Origin: Ruegeria sp. 6PALISEP08
Lineage (GTDB): Bacteria; Pseudomonadota; Alphaproteobacteria; Rhodobacterales; Rhodobacteraceae
Assembly: GCF_001238295.1 (NCBI RefSeq)
Contig: NZ_LGXZ01000016.1
Span: forward strand, 43,261 to 107,260
DNA length: 64,000 bases
Direction: 5' to 3'
The translations under genes and the position numbers were made by a program. Below the pieces are notes generated by a model. The model worked only from the letters and a program-made list of their open reading frames with translations, had not been told where the DNA came from and ran no database searches. Positions 62,659-64,000 of this stretch are shown here, in pieces; within the stretch, counting starts at the first letter, position 1; every line of letters starts with the position of its first letter.

Positions 62659-64000
62659 TCAATCGAGTGTATTTTTGTAGATCACGCCGTCTTTCATGAT
62701 CAGATCGAAATTGTTCTCGTAATCCGTCATGATCAGGGCATCCTCGACCGGGTTGCCATCGATCAGTAGAATGTCGGCATACGCACCTTCTGCAATCACA
62801 CCGAGCGGGCCTTCGGGATAGGGGTTGAGTTTACCTGACAGGGCCAACAATTCACCGGCTTTTGAAGTTGCTTGCATTAGAACTTCGTAGGATGACCATT
62901 GTTCGAGACGGTACTTGAACTCATCGTTCTGTTTGGTGAGAGCCACAGGATCCCCAATAATGTCGGTTGAAAAGGCGACTTTTTCGATCCCGAATTCTTT
63001 CAGCAACCGCATCTGGTTTCTCGCTCCGCCCTGAACCTCAAGGAACTTGGGCGCTGCCAACGGGCCAAGCGCCTTGGAGACTGTTTCGGCATCCAGCCCC
63101 AGAAGCGAGAAGAATGGCACAACCCAAACATCTGCGTCCTTGATCGCCTGCGCCGACACCTCGGTCATCAATTGTGCATGATCGATGCTCTGCACACCTG
63201 CCTCGATGGACCGCAGAATGCTCTCGTCGTTGTAGACGTGCACCAGAACGTAGGTATCCCAATCTGCCGCAGCTTTGACAGCAGCTTCCAGTTCTTCCGG
63301 TAAGAATTGAACCGTATGTAATGGGTCTACGCTGGAAGACACACCTCCGCCAGCCATGACCTTAATTTGCGATGCGCCCAGACGCAGTGCTTCCCGCGTC
63401 GCGCGCAGAACTTCTGGAACACCGTCGGCAAGAAACTCAACGTGCTGATTAAAAAACGACGGCGACGCCCCTTCGAAGTTTGGGTGCGGTTCTGTGTAGT
63501 GCCGATGTTCACCATGCCCGGACGTCTGTGAGATCACTGGCCCGGACGGGTAAATACGGGGGCCAATTGCTTTACCCCGGTCGATGGCTTTTTGAAGCCC
63601 CATCGCCGGCCCACCCGCATCACGGACGGAAGTAAAGCCGCGCAACAGCATCTTTTCTGCTTCGATCGTGGAAACGGCCCCCCAGTACATCCAATCAAAA
63701 TTGTCCCTGAGATCCGCAACCGGCTCCGTGATCGCCATGTGCACATGCGCATCAATCAACCCCGGCATCAATGTGCGACCACCTCCATCCACAACCGTCG
63801 CGCCCGGCGCGTCGATTGCCTCGGTGGACACTTTTTTGATCAAGTTGCCTTCAACCAGAACGCTGGCGTTCTCGATCCGCGCCTCATTTACTCCGTCAAA
63901 GACATGGACGTTGGTGAACAGGGTTTGCGGTAGGGTATCCTGTGCAAATGCGGCAGTGGCCGTGCAAAAAATCAGGCTCGCGACGGCAGCCGCCTTTGTC
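62659..64000 (-). CDS. Amidohydrolase (imidazolonepropionase-like), exported, partial
   Basis: The frame runs to the window edge: at least 447 residues, with a signal-peptide end (ATAAFAQDT) about 20 residues in. The metal-dependent hydrolase core shows GLIDAHVHM, a second His site in VLVHVYND, the QSIDHAQL motif and STDI for the last Asp. These enzymes cleave cyclic amides or dipeptides. An internal TTG at 63843 is not the start. With the M19 gene it forms a periplasmic peptide/amide degradation cluster (inference). Confidence 0.85.
   Translation of the reverse strand, partial: TKAAAVASLIFCTATAAFAQDTLPQTLFTNVHVFDGVNEARIENASVLVEGNLIKKVSTEAIDAPGATVVDGGGRTLMPGLIDAHVHMAITEPVADLRDNFDWMYWGAVSTIEAEKMLLRGFTSVRDAGGPAMGLQKAIDRGKAIGPRIYPSGPVISQTSGHGEHRHYTEPHPNFEGASPSFFNQHVEFLADGVPEVLRATREALRLGASQIKVMAGGGVSSSVDPLHTVQFLPEELEAAVKAAADWDTYVLVHVYNDESILRSIEAGVQSIDHAQLMTEVSAQAIKDADVWVVPFFSLLGLDAETVSKALGPLAAPKFLEVQGGARNQMRLLKEFGIEKVAFSTDIIGDPVALTKQNDEFKYRLEQWSSYEVLMQATSKAGELLALSGKLNPYPEGPLGVIAEGAYADILLIDGNPVEDALIMTDYENNFDLIMKDGVIYKNTLD

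Noticed and set aside
1..64000. CRISPR arrays, tRNA or rRNA genes and insertion sequences
   Set aside because: I looked for regular repeats with spacers, tRNA-like ends and transposase motifs and found none; only the tyrosine recombinase suggests mobility.

Overview
The window looks like part of a repABC-type plasmid (or chromid) of an alphaproteobacterium, most likely Rhodobacterales/Roseobacter group. This rests on a complete repA-repB-repC cassette at 54.9-58.3 kb with 16-bp parS palindromes, an antisense ctRNA between repB and repC, and the style of the metal-resistance and cytochrome genes. The organism assignment is inference; no rRNA or tRNA gene is present.

Layout. 1-3.96 kb: plus-strand operon for periplasmic copper and thiol handling (SCO end, DsbB, DsbA-like, PCuAC, SCO) followed by an M23 peptidase and a small membrane protein. 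4.0-14.6 kb: non-copper metals: a Zn/Cd/Pb P-type ATPase, a lipoprotein/L,D-transpeptidase pair, a cobalamin riboswitch with a CbiM-like permease, a transglutaminase-like peptidase, a CadR-like MerR with a MerT-like gene and a GDCCVxC protein, a DUF411 protein, and a mercury-type MerR driving a YbhN/LPG-flippase-like protein and an MFS carrier. 14.9-25.6 kb: a long minus-strand copper operon (EF-hand protein, small membrane peptides, TVP38, DUF5676, YncE-like propeller, CopA with HMBD motifs, APC permease, DUF2933, Rieske protein) facing a two-component system. 26.9-33.1 kb: a Cus efflux operon whose CusB carries four CusF-like modules. 33.2-36.5 kb: CueR, a second CopA and a CopZ-like chaperone. 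36.5-42.1 kb: one minus-strand operon with an L,D-transpeptidase, four c-type cytochromes, a multicopper oxidase and a DsbA-like protein. 42.4-53.3 kb: a second lipoprotein/L,D-transpeptidase pair, DUF2933, ScsB/DsbD, ccmFGHI and an outer-membrane barrel. 53.5-58.3 kb: tyrosine recombinase and repABC. 58.5-64 kb: Fic protein, HupE-like protein, M19 dipeptidase, GYD protein and an amidohydrolase cut by the window edge.

How it fits together. Six promoters share TTGACC, a CueR-like dyad and an exact 19-bp spacer. They sit in front of copA, the oxidase/cytochrome operon, DUF2933, scsB, ccmF and the outer-membrane gene. This suggests a copper-inducible periplasmic redox module that brings its own disulfide reductase and haem-ligation genes. 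Three other promoters share a CadR-like dyad, and one is almost identical to the classical mer operator. The main novelty candidates are this copper regulon, the CusB with tandem CusF modules, the mercury-type regulator with no mer structural genes behind it, and the repeated link between L,D-transpeptidases and metal promoters.
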